From assembly GCA_946479255.1 (NCBI GenBank), contig CAMLFK010000304.1, forward strand, positions 1 through 5,728: a DNA stretch of 5,728 nt, written 5' to 3'. The DNA comes from an uncultured Oxalobacteraceae bacterium. GTDB lineage: Bacteria > Pseudomonadota > Gammaproteobacteria > Burkholderiales > Burkholderiaceae. Below the pieces are notes generated by a model. It was not told where the DNA came from. It saw only the letters and a list, made by a program, of their open reading frames with translations, and made no database searches. Positions within the stretch are counted from its first letter, which is position 1; every line of letters begins with the position of its first letter. This document shows, in pieces, positions 1 to 5,728 of the stretch. The position numbers and the translations under genes were made by a program.

Positions 1-28
1 TTCTCCGGTCCGGCTAACTCGGCAGTTT

Positions 29-48
29 GCGCACACTCAGGTGTGCAC
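29..48 (-). other. Hairpin spanning the stop codon of the 77-aa gene
   Basis: On the minus strand GTGCACAC and GTGTGCGC pair over eight positions (seven Watson-Crick pairs and one G-U) around the loop CTGA. The TGA stop codon (37-39) makes up most of the loop. A hairpin at the end of a small-gene cluster suggests transcript termination or 3'-end protection. However, the bases that follow on the minus strand (AAACTGCC) contain no U-tract, so it is not a classic intrinsic terminator. Confidence 0.4.
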
Positions 49-270
49 GGCATCGCCACTATGTTCTTCTTCACTCAGCGCGGCAGCCGGGTGGATGCCA
101 TCGGATCCGGACAGGACTGCCTCCATGTCCATCACCATGCAGATCCAGTCCATTTGCCGCAGTGGAGCCGGATTGTCTTCGATGGTGCTGGCGATTGCCT
201 CGTCCCACTCGTAATTGCGTAACCATGATTTCGCCGCCTCCAGGCTCCAAAGTCCGGTTCGAATCTGCAT
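37..270 (-). CDS. Hypothetical 77-aa acidic protein
   Basis: I do not recognise this family and assign no function. The start is placed at base 270 because a strong Shine-Dalgarno, AAGGAGG, lies six bases upstream. An in-frame ATG at 315 would add 15 residues but has no ribosome binding site and would overlap the end of the upstream gene by eight bases, so it is less likely. The protein begins MQIRTGLWSLEAAKSWL, has an amphipathic Trp-rich first third, a Met-rich middle (MDWICMVMDMEAVLSG, roughly residues 40-55) and an acidic tail (SEEEHSGDAVHT). There is no signal peptide or membrane segment, so it is probably cytoplasmic. It is the last of three minus-strand genes, 37 bases after the previous stop, so it may be cotranscribed with them. 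Its stop codon lies in the loop of a hairpin (29-48). Confidence 0.62.
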   Translation of the reverse strand: MQIRTGLWSLEAAKSWLRNYEWDEAIASTIEDNPAPLRQMDWICMVMDMEAVLSGSDGIHPAAALSEEEHSGDAVHT

Positions 271-275
271 GTCAG

Positions 276-283
276 TCCTCCTT
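276..283 (-). promoter_or_regulatory. Shine-Dalgarno deciding the start at 270
   Basis: The minus strand reads AAGGAGGA here, with AAGGAGG six bases before the ATG at 270. This near-perfect anti-16S match fixes the start of the 77-aa gene in preference to the upstream ATG at 315. Confidence 0.75.
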
Positions 284-307
284 GAGATTGCTTCAAGTAA
301 GACAGGC

Positions 308-661
308 TCATGCATCCGGCGGTTCAGGCTGCCTTTCTAGTTGTTGTGCTTGCTCAACCAAGGGGAAGACGCGGCGGTGCCGATCGGCCGCCCGCGCGAT
401 CGGCGTCATCACTGACTCCAGCCCATCGGCCGGGAATGGCGGCTCGTCGACGTGAGGGACACGCTTGTAAAAGCGGCGGAAATAGGCGGCGTCTGCCGCC
501 GGTAGATCGGCCCAGCGGCGGTTGAGCGCCATCGGAGACATCAGCAACACCCGTTGGGTGTCCTCCGCCCTGATGACATGACGGACTGACGCCTCATCGG
601 CAGCCAGCCCCAGCAACGGTATCAGTGCGAGCGTGCAGCACACCAACCGGATGATTTTCAT
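308..661 (-). CDS. Hypothetical exported 117-aa protein
   Basis: A small secreted or periplasmic protein of unknown function. Residues 1-20 form a typical Sec signal peptide: a Lys/Arg start (MKIIR), a hydrophobic core (LVCCTLALIPLLGL) and a GLA|A signal-peptidase I site near residue 20. The Cys pair at 8-9 sits too early for a lipobox. The mature part is about 97 residues. Its most distinctive stretch, residues 37-81, includes RVLLMSPMALNRRWADLP, an aromatic/basic YFRRFYKR segment, then HVDEPPFPADGL. The C-terminal 30 residues are charged and Gln-rich. The start at 661 is fixed by the signal peptide, but the ribosome binding site is poor: a run of seven G ends two bases from the ATG. It lies 73 bases after the 91-aa gene and 37 bases before the 77-aa gene, so all three may share a transcript. 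The DEPPFPADGL stretch faintly recalls sequences found in some TonB-like exported proteins; this is memory only, and no TonB domain is present. Confidence 0.68.
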   Translation of the reverse strand: MKIIRLVCCTLALIPLLGLAADEASVRHVIRAEDTQRVLLMSPMALNRRWADLPAADAAYFRRFYKRVPHVDEPPFPADGLESVMTPIARAADRHRRVFPLVEQAQQLERQPEPPDA

Positions 662-734
662 CGCCCCCCCAGGTAGTAAGGAAACGGGCTGTATGGCAAT
701 GAACTTGCGCGGCCGCAGCGTTTGGATTGCGCAA

Positions 735-1010
735 CTATGCGTAGAATCCGGCGGTCAAGGCTGGCCAGCCCGTCAGGTCGACGCCGTCCCGCTCGTCCCC
801 ATCGTCCAGCGCGTCGACATCGGCTTCGGCCGGCAGCTCTCGTACCGCCTCCAGATCCGGGTACAGCAGCGGGGACTGGTCGCCGACTTGCCGAAGGAAT
901 GGCTGGACGCGGTCCTCGCACGCGAAGGCGGCCGGGTAGGGGTCGCCGATCATATCGCCCAGTCGGGTCGTGCCGCTTGCAAGATCAAGGGTAGAAATAA
1001 ACCGTTTCAT
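735..1010 (-). CDS. Hypothetical 91-aa acidic protein
   Basis: No family recognised. The start is placed at 1010 because GGAGG lies five bases upstream; the in-frame ATG at 1022 overlaps that ribosome binding site and is unlikely. The protein begins MKRFISTLDLASGTTRLGDM and continues with GDPYPAAFACEDRVQPFL. Residues 60-80 are very acidic, including DVDALDDGDERDG, and it ends DLTGWPALTAGFYA. There is no signal peptide or transmembrane segment. Codon use is GC-rich at third positions like the other genes here, which supports it as a real gene rather than a chance frame. It heads the minus-strand trio and diverges from the lipoprotein gene at 1193 across 182 bases. The Asp/Glu-rich stretch could bind cations or a basic partner, but that is inference only. 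Confidence 0.6.
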   Translation of the reverse strand: MKRFISTLDLASGTTRLGDMIGDPYPAAFACEDRVQPFLRQVGDQSPLLYPDLEAVRELPAEADVDALDDGDERDGVDLTGWPALTAGFYA

Positions 1011-1015
1011 AGAAA

Positions 1016-1020
1016 CCTCC
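1016..1020 (-). promoter_or_regulatory. Shine-Dalgarno deciding the start at 1010
   Basis: The minus strand reads GGAGG five bases before the ATG at 1010. It selects this start over the ATG at 1022, which partly overlaps the site. Confidence 0.7.
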
Positions 1021-1084
1021 ATGGCTGTAAAAAGCGTCAGACGCCAAGCTCTACGGTAGGTTCAAGGGTATTTGCGGGTGGTTG

Positions 1085-1094
1085 TGATGCATCA
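1085..1094. repeat. 10-bp perfect palindrome in divergent intergenic region
   Basis: TGATGCATCA is its own reverse complement. It lies 74 bases from the minus-strand start at 1010 and 98 bases from the plus-strand start at 1193, a position that would suit an operator controlling either or both directions. I could not identify convincing -35/-10 pairs around it, and a palindrome of this length could arise by chance, so a regulatory role is only a possibility. Confidence 0.3.
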
Positions 1095-1152
1095 ATCGGC
1101 CTCGTCCGAACCGCCGGCGCACCCTGTCATCTGGCGGTCATCTGCGGCCGGT

Positions 1153-1180
1153 AAAGTTTCGTTTTCTCAACTGAAACTTT
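1153..1180. promoter_or_regulatory. 8-bp inverted repeat just upstream of the lipoprotein start
   Basis: AAAGTTTC (1153-1160) and GAAACTTT (1173-1180) are exact reverse complements separated by 12 bases. The right arm ends 12 bases before the ATG at 1193, next to the weak ribosome binding site AAGG. It could be an operator for a dimeric regulator or, in mRNA, an AU-rich hairpin limiting ribosome access. It lacks the GC-rich stem and U-tract of a terminator. Confidence 0.4.
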
Positions 1181-1192
1181 GACAAGGCAAGC

Positions 1193-3229
1193 ATGAAGTC
1201 ATTTCCAGCACGTAGTCTGATGGCCGCCGCTGTGGCGGCAGCCCTCGCCGCATGCGGCGGTCCCAGCGATGCTCCGGTCGCGCAGCAAAAGGGCGTGTTC
1301 CTCGACGCCGCCGTCGAAGGCCTGGAATACAGCGTCGGCACGCGTACCGGGACGACCTCGGCAAGCGGCGAATTCACCTGCGATGTGGGCGAGGCGATCA
1401 GCTTCAGGCTCGGCGGCGTGAGCCTGGGCAGCGCCGCCTGCGCCAGCGTGATTACCCCGCTGACCCTGGCGGGCGGCACCGACGTCAAGGATGCGAAGGT
1501 AGTCAACCGCCTCCTGATGCTGCAGCTGCTTGATGAGGACAACGATCCGGCCAACGGCATCCGCATCGGCGCCGATGTGCGCGCCGCGCTCGCTGGGAAG
1601 AGCCTAGACTTCAGCCAGGCGGCCACGGCATTCAATACCAGCGTGACCAGCAGCCTTGCCGCGCTGGGCGCCACGCTTGGTACCAACCATGGCGCGCGCA
1701 GCGTGGACGAGGATCGCCGCCTGCTGGTGCGCGAACACTTCGAGGACAAGATGGCATCCAAAGCCAATGCGCCGGTGCGCGAGAACATCACGCAGACGAC
1801 CCCGCTCGGCCTAGTCGCCGCCACGGTGACCCGCTACCAGGTCCAGGCCACAGCGGCCCAGCACATCCCCTACGAGGGTGCGGTGGCCGGCGTCAAAGCC
1901 GACTTCCCCCATGGCTTTCTGCCGTCTTACGGTTCCGGCCTGGCCTACAAGGGCGTCAACGCCAATGGCGAGCTGGAGTTCTACGGCCTGACCGATCGCG
2001 GCCCGAACGGCGATGGCCCCAATGTGCCGGCCGTGAGCGGTACCGGCAGCACCGGCAGCAAGATATTCCCGGCGCCGAGCTTCGTGCCGTCGATCGGCAT
2101 CATCACGCTCGGCAAGAACGGCGCGGTGCTGGGCGCGGTAACCCCGCTCAAGGCTGCAGCCGGCGTCAATCTGAGCGGCTTGCCGCTGGCGGCCGGCGCG
2201 CTCGGCTACTCGGCCGAGGTGCCGGTCTTCGACCAGATGAAGTACGAGCCCGCAGGCAAGGCGGTGTTCAATACCAACGGCCTCGATTCCGAAGCCATCG
2301 CCGTCGATAAGAAACGCAATGCGCTGTGGCTGGCGGACGAGTACGGGCCCTTCCTGGTGCGGGTCGACGCCGCCAGCGGCGTGGTGCAGGCGCGCTATGC
2401 CCCGGGCTCGGGCTTGCCGGCGATCCTGCAGAAGCGCCGTCCCAACCGCGGCATGGAAGGCATGGCGTTCGATGCCGCCGCCGACAAGATCCACGGCTTC
2501 CTGCAAAGTCCTCTGTCCGACGGCAATGCGGCGTACAGCGTGACGGGCAAGAGCGAACGGGTGGAACGCTTCGCGCGCTTTACCCGCTGGATCGAATTCG
2601 ATCCCGTTACCGGCGCCACCACGCGCATGTTCGCCTATCCGCTCACCGGCAGCGACTGGCTGGACGGGCGCACCGGCAACGCCAAGCTGGGCGACATGGT
2701 GGCACTCGGCAACGGCAAATTCATCGTGATCGAACAGGGCGCCGCGCCCAACGGCAAAGTGGCCAACAAGCTGATGCTGCTTGAAATCGGCAACGCGACC
2801 GACATCTCGGCCGCTGCCTTCAATCCGGCCAGCTCCGACCTGGAGAAAAGCAGCATGGCCGGCAGTGCCGTCAACGGCGCCAGCTGGGCCGGCGTGGTGC
2901 CGCTCAAGAAAACCCTGCTGCTGGACCTGAACGCGATCGGCTGGCTGGCCGAAAAAGCCGAGGGCCTGACCCTGGTCGACGGCAGCACGCTGGCGCTGGC
3001 CAACGACAACGACTTCGGCCTGCGCACGCTGGTGCTGGACGCGAACGGCAAGGCCGTAGCTGACGCCGACGTGACCGCATGTAATGTCGATGCGTCGGGG
3101 GTGATCGTCGCCGGCAACGGCGCCGGTTGCCATCCTGCCAATGCGATTCGGGTTGCGCGCGGGCTGGACCGTGAGCGCCCGAGCCGGCTGTGGCTGATCA
3201 AGTTCGCCAAGGATCTGAGCAATTACTGA
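1193..3229 (+). CDS. Esterase-like/phytase-like domain lipoprotein
   Basis: A 678-aa predicted outer-membrane lipoprotein. The N-terminus has a basic start, an Ala-rich hydrophobic core and a lipobox L18-A19-A20-C21. Gly rather than Asp follows the Cys, so the protein should go to the outer membrane. Residues about 33-130 resemble a widespread surface-protein module (VFLDAAVEGLEYSVGT, then a TTSASGEFTC turn, then SVITPLTLAGG and LDEDNDPANGI); C63 and C83 could form a disulfide. From about residue 215 to the end comes the esterase-like activity of phytase family domain, a beta-propeller. Visible hallmarks are TDRGPNGDGPN (267-277), GLDSEAIAVD (363-372), LADEYGPF (380-387) and NRGMEGMAFD (418-427). 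Another Cys pair, C630/C646, lies near the C-terminus. Members are annotated as possible phosphoesterases, but most are uncharacterised, so the substrate is unknown. The start has only AAGG as a ribosome binding site, but the signal sequence fixes it. A codirectional GH95 gene follows after 90 bases. Confidence 0.88.
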   Translation: MKSFPARSLMAAAVAAALAACGGPSDAPVAQQKGVFLDAAVEGLEYSVGTRTGTTSASGEFTCDVGEAISFRLGGVSLGSAACASVITPLTLAGGTDVKDAKVVNRLLMLQLLDEDNDPANGIRIGADVRAALAGKSLDFSQAATAFNTSVTSSLAALGATLGTNHGARSVDEDRRLLVREHFEDKMASKANAPVRENITQTTPLGLVAATVTRYQVQATAAQHIPYEGAVAGVKADFPHGFLPSYGSGLAYKGVNANGELEFYGLTDRGPNGDGPNVPAVSGTGSTGSKIFPAPSFVPSIGIITLGKNGAVLGAVTPLKAAAGVNLSGLPLAAGALGYSAEVPVFDQMKYEPAGKAVFNTNGLDSEAIAVDKKRNALWLADEYGPFLVRVDAASGVVQARYAPGSGLPAILQKRRPNRGMEGMAFDAAADKIHGFLQSPLSDGNAAYSVTGKSERVERFARFTRWIEFDPVTGATTRMFAYPLTGSDWLDGRTGNAKLGDMVALGNGKFIVIEQGAAPNGKVANKLMLLEIGNATDISAAAFNPASSDLEKSSMAGSAVNGASWAGVVPLKKTLLLDLNAIGWLAEKAEGLTLVDGSTLALANDNDFGLRTLVLDANGKAVADADVTACNVDASGVIVAGNGAGCHPANAIRVARGLDRERPSRLWLIKFAKDLSNY

Positions 3230-3253
3230 TTAGCATAGATCGAGCGGAAAAAG

Positions 3254-3279
3254 TCTATAGATTGTTTCTTATCTATAGA
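3254..3279. promoter_or_regulatory. Twin TCTATAGA palindromes upstream of the GH95 gene
   Basis: Two identical 8-bp palindromes, TCTATAGA at 3254-3261 and 3272-3279, are spaced 18 bp centre to centre in an AT-rich gap between two GC-rich genes. Because each copy is palindromic, the pair is at once a direct repeat and an inverted repeat with a 10-base spacer. The position, 41-66 bases before the GH95 start codon, suits an operator for a sugar-responsive regulator or a promoter region. As RNA it would form only a weak AU-rich stem without a U-tract, so a terminator is unlikely. No clean -35/-10 pair could be assigned. Confidence 0.42.
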
Positions 3280-3308
3280 ATACCATTGCCCACATTGAAT
3301 AACATGTC

Positions 3309-3313
3309 AAGGG
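3309..3313 (+). promoter_or_regulatory. Shine-Dalgarno deciding the GH95 start at 3320
   Basis: AAGGG lies six bases before the ATG at 3320, whose frame opens directly into a signal peptide. The nearby ATG at 3304 is in another frame and leads into a short chance reading frame. Confidence 0.65.
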
Positions 3314-3319
3314 TGGGTG

Positions 3320-5728
3320 ATGATTTTTCGAATAAATACGGCACTTGTCATCGGGCTGCTTGCGGCCACGCAGGTGTGCGCCGCGCGCGCAGGGCAGAGC
3401 GTGCCCGACGCGCTGACGCTGCACTACGATAAGCCGGCGGCGGTCTGGACCGAGGCGCTCCCGATCGGCAACGGGCGGCTGGGCGCCATGGTGTTCGGCC
3501 GGCCGGAGCAGGAACTGCTGCAGCTCAATGAAGCGACGCTGTGGAGCGGCGGACCGGTAGCGACCAAGCTCAATCCCGGCGCCATCGACGCCTTGGGCCA
3601 GGTGCGCCAGGCGCTGGCCAAAGCCGACTACGCGGCCGGTGACAAGCTGGCCCGGAAAATTCAGGGGCCATTCACCCAGAGTTACCAGCCCCTGGGCGAC
3701 CTGCTGATCCGCCAGGACCTGGGCGGCGCGCCCACCAGCGGCTACCGCCGTGCGCTCAACATCCGCGACGGCATCGCCAGCACCGAATTCAGCGCCAATG
3801 GCGTGAACTATAAGCGCGAGGTATTCGCCTCCGCGCCCGGCCAGGTGATCGTGGTGCGCCTTACCGCGGACCGCCCGCGCCAGCTCAGCCTGGACCTGGA
3901 AACCACCAGCCTGCTGCGTGCCGACAGCCTTGCCCAAGCCGGCGCGCTGACCCTGAAAGGCAAGGCACCCGCGCATGTGGACCCGAACTACCACAATGTC
4001 AACGCCGAACCGGTCGTGTGGGATGATCCGGCCGGCTGCCGCGGCATGCGCTTCGAGCTGATCGTCAAGCCCGTGGTGCGCGACGGATCGGTGGAAGCGA
4101 AAGACAAGCGCATCGTCATCCGCGGCGCCTCGGAAGTGGTGCTGCTGCTGTCGGCCGCCACCAGCTTCGCCGGTTTCGACAAGTGCCCGTACAGCGCCGG
4201 CCGCGACCAGCACGCGCTGGCCCTTGGCCACCTGGAGCGCGCGGAAAAGCGCGGTGGCGAAGCCCTGCGCGCCGAGCACATCGCCGACTTCCGCCGCCTG
4301 TTCGACCGCATGTCGCTGACCATCAATCCGGCGGAAGCGGACCGCAGCGCCATTCCGACCGACCGCCGCCTGGCGGAACACACGGCGGGGCAGCCTGACG
4401 CCGCCCTCGAAGCGCTGTACGTACAGTTTGGCCGCTACTTGCTGATGTCGTCCTCGCGCACCCGCGGCGCGCCGGCCAATCTGCAGGGTATCTGGAGCTC
4501 GGAGGTACGCCCGCCCTGGAGCAGTAACTACACCACCAACATCAACGTGCAGATGAATTACTGGCCGGTGGAGAGCGCCAACCTGGGCGAGCTGTTCGCG
4601 CCGCTCGATGACCTGATCCGCGCGCTGGCCGTCACCGGCAAGGAAACCGCCGCCTCGTATTACGGCGCGCCTGGCTGGACGCTGCACCACAATTCGGATA
4701 TCTGGGCCGCCAGCAATCCGGTGGGCGACTTCGGCAAGGGCGACCCGAAATGGGCCAACTGGTCGATGGGCAGCGCATGGCTCAGCCGCCACCTGTGGGA
4801 CCACTACCAGTTCACCGGCGACCGCGCCTATCTGCGCGAGGTGTACCCGGTCATGAAGGAAGCAGCGCGCTTCACCCTGGCCTGGCTGGTGCCGGATGCC
4901 GACGGCCGCCTCGTCACATCGCCATCGACCTCGCCGGAAAACGACTTTCGCTACGGCGACAAGCAGACCGGCACGGTCAGCGTTGGCGCGACGATGGACC
5001 TGGCGATCGCCCGCGACCTGTTCGACAACGTGGAAGCGGCAGGCCGGGTGCTCGGCGTGGACGACGCGTTCCGCGCCGAACTGCAGGCGGCGCAGCGCAA
5101 GATGCTGCCATTCCAGGTGGGCGCGCGCGGCCAGCTGCAGGAATGGTACAAGGACTTCGAAGAAGTCGACCCGAACCATCGCCATGTGTCGCACCTGTAT
5201 GCGCTGCATCCGGCCCGTCTGATTTCGCCCATGGCCACACCAGGCCTGGCCACGGCGGCGCGCCGCACCCTGGAGCTGCGCGGCGACGGCGGCACCGGCT
5301 GGGCGCTCGCGTGGAAGGTCAATATGTGGGCGCGCCTGCTCGACGGCGACCATGCCTACACCTTGTTCCGCAACCTGCTGCGTTTGACCAAACCTGGTGA
5401 CAGGCAAGGCGGCGCCTATGCCAACCTGTTCGACGCCCATCCGCCGTTCCAGATCGACGGCAATTTCGCCGGCACGGCGGGTGTCATCGAGATGCTGCTG
5501 CAAAGCCAGAACGGCGAACTGCACCTGCTGCCCGCACTGCCGGCCGCCTGGCGCGACGGCGAGGTGAAGGGCATGGTCGGACGTGGCGGGTTTGTGGTGG
5601 ATGTGGCGTGGAAGGCCGGCCAGCTCGATAGCGCGCGCATCGTGGCGCGCCGGGATGGCACATGTGTGATCCGCAGCGCAGTTCCGGTCACCGTGCAGGG
5701 CGTACAGGCGCGCAGCCAGCGTAGCGAA
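3320..5728 (+). CDS. GH95 alpha-L-fucosidase/alpha-L-galactosidase, 3' end cut by window
   Basis: An exported glycoside hydrolase family 95 enzyme, expected to remove terminal alpha-linked L-fucose (or L-galactose) from glycans by inversion. The frame is open from 3320 to the last base (803 codons, no stop seen); family members usually run to roughly 750-850 residues, so little is missing. Residues 1-24 form a Sec signal peptide ([16 protein letters not shown] core, ending ARA|G or slightly earlier). The N-terminal beta-sandwich starts near residue 34 with [18 protein letters not shown] (43-60) and [11 protein letters not shown] (69-79). The (alpha/alpha)6 catalytic domain runs from about 345 to 715, with NLQGIW (387-392), [13 protein letters not shown] (404-416), TSPENDF (537-543), [12 protein letters not shown] (620-631) and [10 protein letters not shown] (707-716). 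By comparison with the Bifidobacterium bifidum enzyme AfcA as I remember it, N407/N409 and D713 form the base assembly and E540 is the acid. A beta-type C-terminal domain follows. Two oddities: Thr405 where AfcA has His, and A717 where family members usually have Gly. Confidence 0.93.
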   Translation, partial: MIFRINTALVIGLLAATQVCAARAGQSVPDALTLHYDKPAAVWTEALPIGNGRLGAMVFGRPEQELLQLNEATLWSGGPVATKLNPGAIDALGQVRQALAKADYAAGDKLARKIQGPFTQSYQPLGDLLIRQDLGGAPTSGYRRALNIRDGIASTEFSANGVNYKREVFASAPGQVIVVRLTADRPRQLSLDLETTSLLRADSLAQAGALTLKGKAPAHVDPNYHNVNAEPVVWDDPAGCRGMRFELIVKPVVRDGSVEAKDKRIVIRGASEVVLLLSAATSFAGFDKCPYSAGRDQHALALGHLERAEKRGGEALRAEHIADFRRLFDRMSLTINPAEADRSAIPTDRRLAEHTAGQPDAALEALYVQFGRYLLMSSSRTRGAPANLQGIWSSEVRPPWSSNYTTNINVQMNYWPVESANLGELFAPLDDLIRALAVTGKETAASYYGAPGWTLHHNSDIWAASNPVGDFGKGDPKWANWSMGSAWLSRHLWDHYQFTGDRAYLREVYPVMKEAARFTLAWLVPDADGRLVTSPSTSPENDFRYGDKQTGTVSVGATMDLAIARDLFDNVEAAGRVLGVDDAFRAELQAAQRKMLPFQVGARGQLQEWYKDFEEVDPNHRHVSHLYALHPARLISPMATPGLATAARRTLELRGDGGTGWALAWKVNMWARLLDGDHAYTLFRNLLRLTKPGDRQGGAYANLFDAHPPFQIDGNFAGTAGVIEMLLQSQNGELHLLPALPAAWRDGEVKGMVGRGGFVVDVAWKAGQLDSARIVARRDGTCVIRSAVPVTVQGVQARSQRSE

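Noticed and set aside
711..718. GCGGCCGC palindrome
   Set aside because: A GC-only palindrome in GC-rich DNA is expected by chance, and nothing around it suggests a regulatory site.
1029..1044. Terminator-like hairpin with T-run on the minus strand upstream of the 91-aa gene
   Set aside because: The self-complementary GCGTC-T-GACGC core gives only a four-base-pair stem with a three-base loop before TTTTT. That is too weak to call a terminator or attenuator.
633..1154. 173-aa open frame on the plus strand across the small-gene cluster
   Set aside because: It overlaps the minus-strand 91-aa gene, which has a good ribosome binding site and GC-biased codons. The plus frame has no ribosome binding site of note and no recognisable features.
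1179..1184. Consensus -35 hexamer TTGACA
   Set aside because: It ends eight bases before the lipoprotein start codon, and no -10 box follows at the right distance. A promoter here would begin transcription inside the gene.
1138..1824. 228-aa minus-strand frame opposite the lipoprotein N-terminus
   Set aside because: Ser/Ala/Arg/Leu-rich low-complexity translation typical of an antisense frame, and it would cover the lipoprotein signal sequence.
1811..3133. 440-aa open frame on the minus strand opposite the phytase-like gene
   Set aside because: Its composition is an antisense artefact (His/Gln/Arg/Gly-rich, no motifs), and the plus-strand frame carries a lipobox and conserved domain motifs.
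3190..3432. 80-aa plus-strand frame bridging the two large genes
   Set aside because: It overlaps the end of the lipoprotein gene and the signal peptide of the GH95 gene in another frame. Its translation has no features, and the ATG at 3304 in this frame has no ribosome binding site.
3269..5524. 751-aa open frame on the minus strand opposite the GH95 gene
   Set aside because: It is antisense to a gene with clear family motifs. Its translation is rich in His, Gln, Arg, Val and Gly with no recognisable domain, as expected from the complement of GC-biased codons.

Overview
The window reads as a GC-rich Gram-negative bacterial chromosome. Strongly GC-biased third codon positions, a lipobox-type outer-membrane lipoprotein and a Sec-exported GH95 glycosidase fit a proteobacterium. 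My best guess is a betaproteobacterium of the Oxalobacteraceae type (Massilia/Duganella-like), but that is an impression from codon use and protein style, not a proven assignment.

Layout. Bases 1-1010 hold three small genes, all on the minus strand and read in the order 735-1010, 308-661, 37-270: a 91-aa acidic protein, a 117-aa exported protein and a 77-aa protein. I recognise none of them as a named family. Two are supported by clear Shine-Dalgarno sequences and the third by a clean signal peptide. A divergent intergenic region of about 180 bases (1011-1192) separates them from the plus-strand genes. It carries a 10-bp palindrome and, just before the next start codon, an 8-bp inverted repeat.

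Bases 1193-3229 (+) encode a 678-aa lipoprotein: an N-terminal beta-rich surface module followed by an esterase-like/phytase-like beta-propeller domain. After a 90-base AT-rich gap holding two identical TCTATAGA palindromes comes a GH95 family alpha-L-fucosidase/alpha-L-galactosidase-type enzyme, starting at 3320 and still open at the last base of the window (803 codons seen). The GH95 catalytic motifs are all visible. The residue two before the catalytic Asn-Ile-Asn motif is Thr rather than His, which may indicate L-galactose rather than L-fucose preference.

How they may work together. The two large genes are codirectional, and both products are predicted to leave the cytoplasm, so they may act in scavenging sugars or phosphate esters from plant or microbial polymers. 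The gap between them has its own possible operator, so cotranscription is not certain. The link between the small minus-strand cluster and the large genes is positional only. I saw no mobile element, CRISPR array, tRNA or rRNA. No stretch longer than 300 bases lacks a gene. I found no convincing evidence of a wholly new system.
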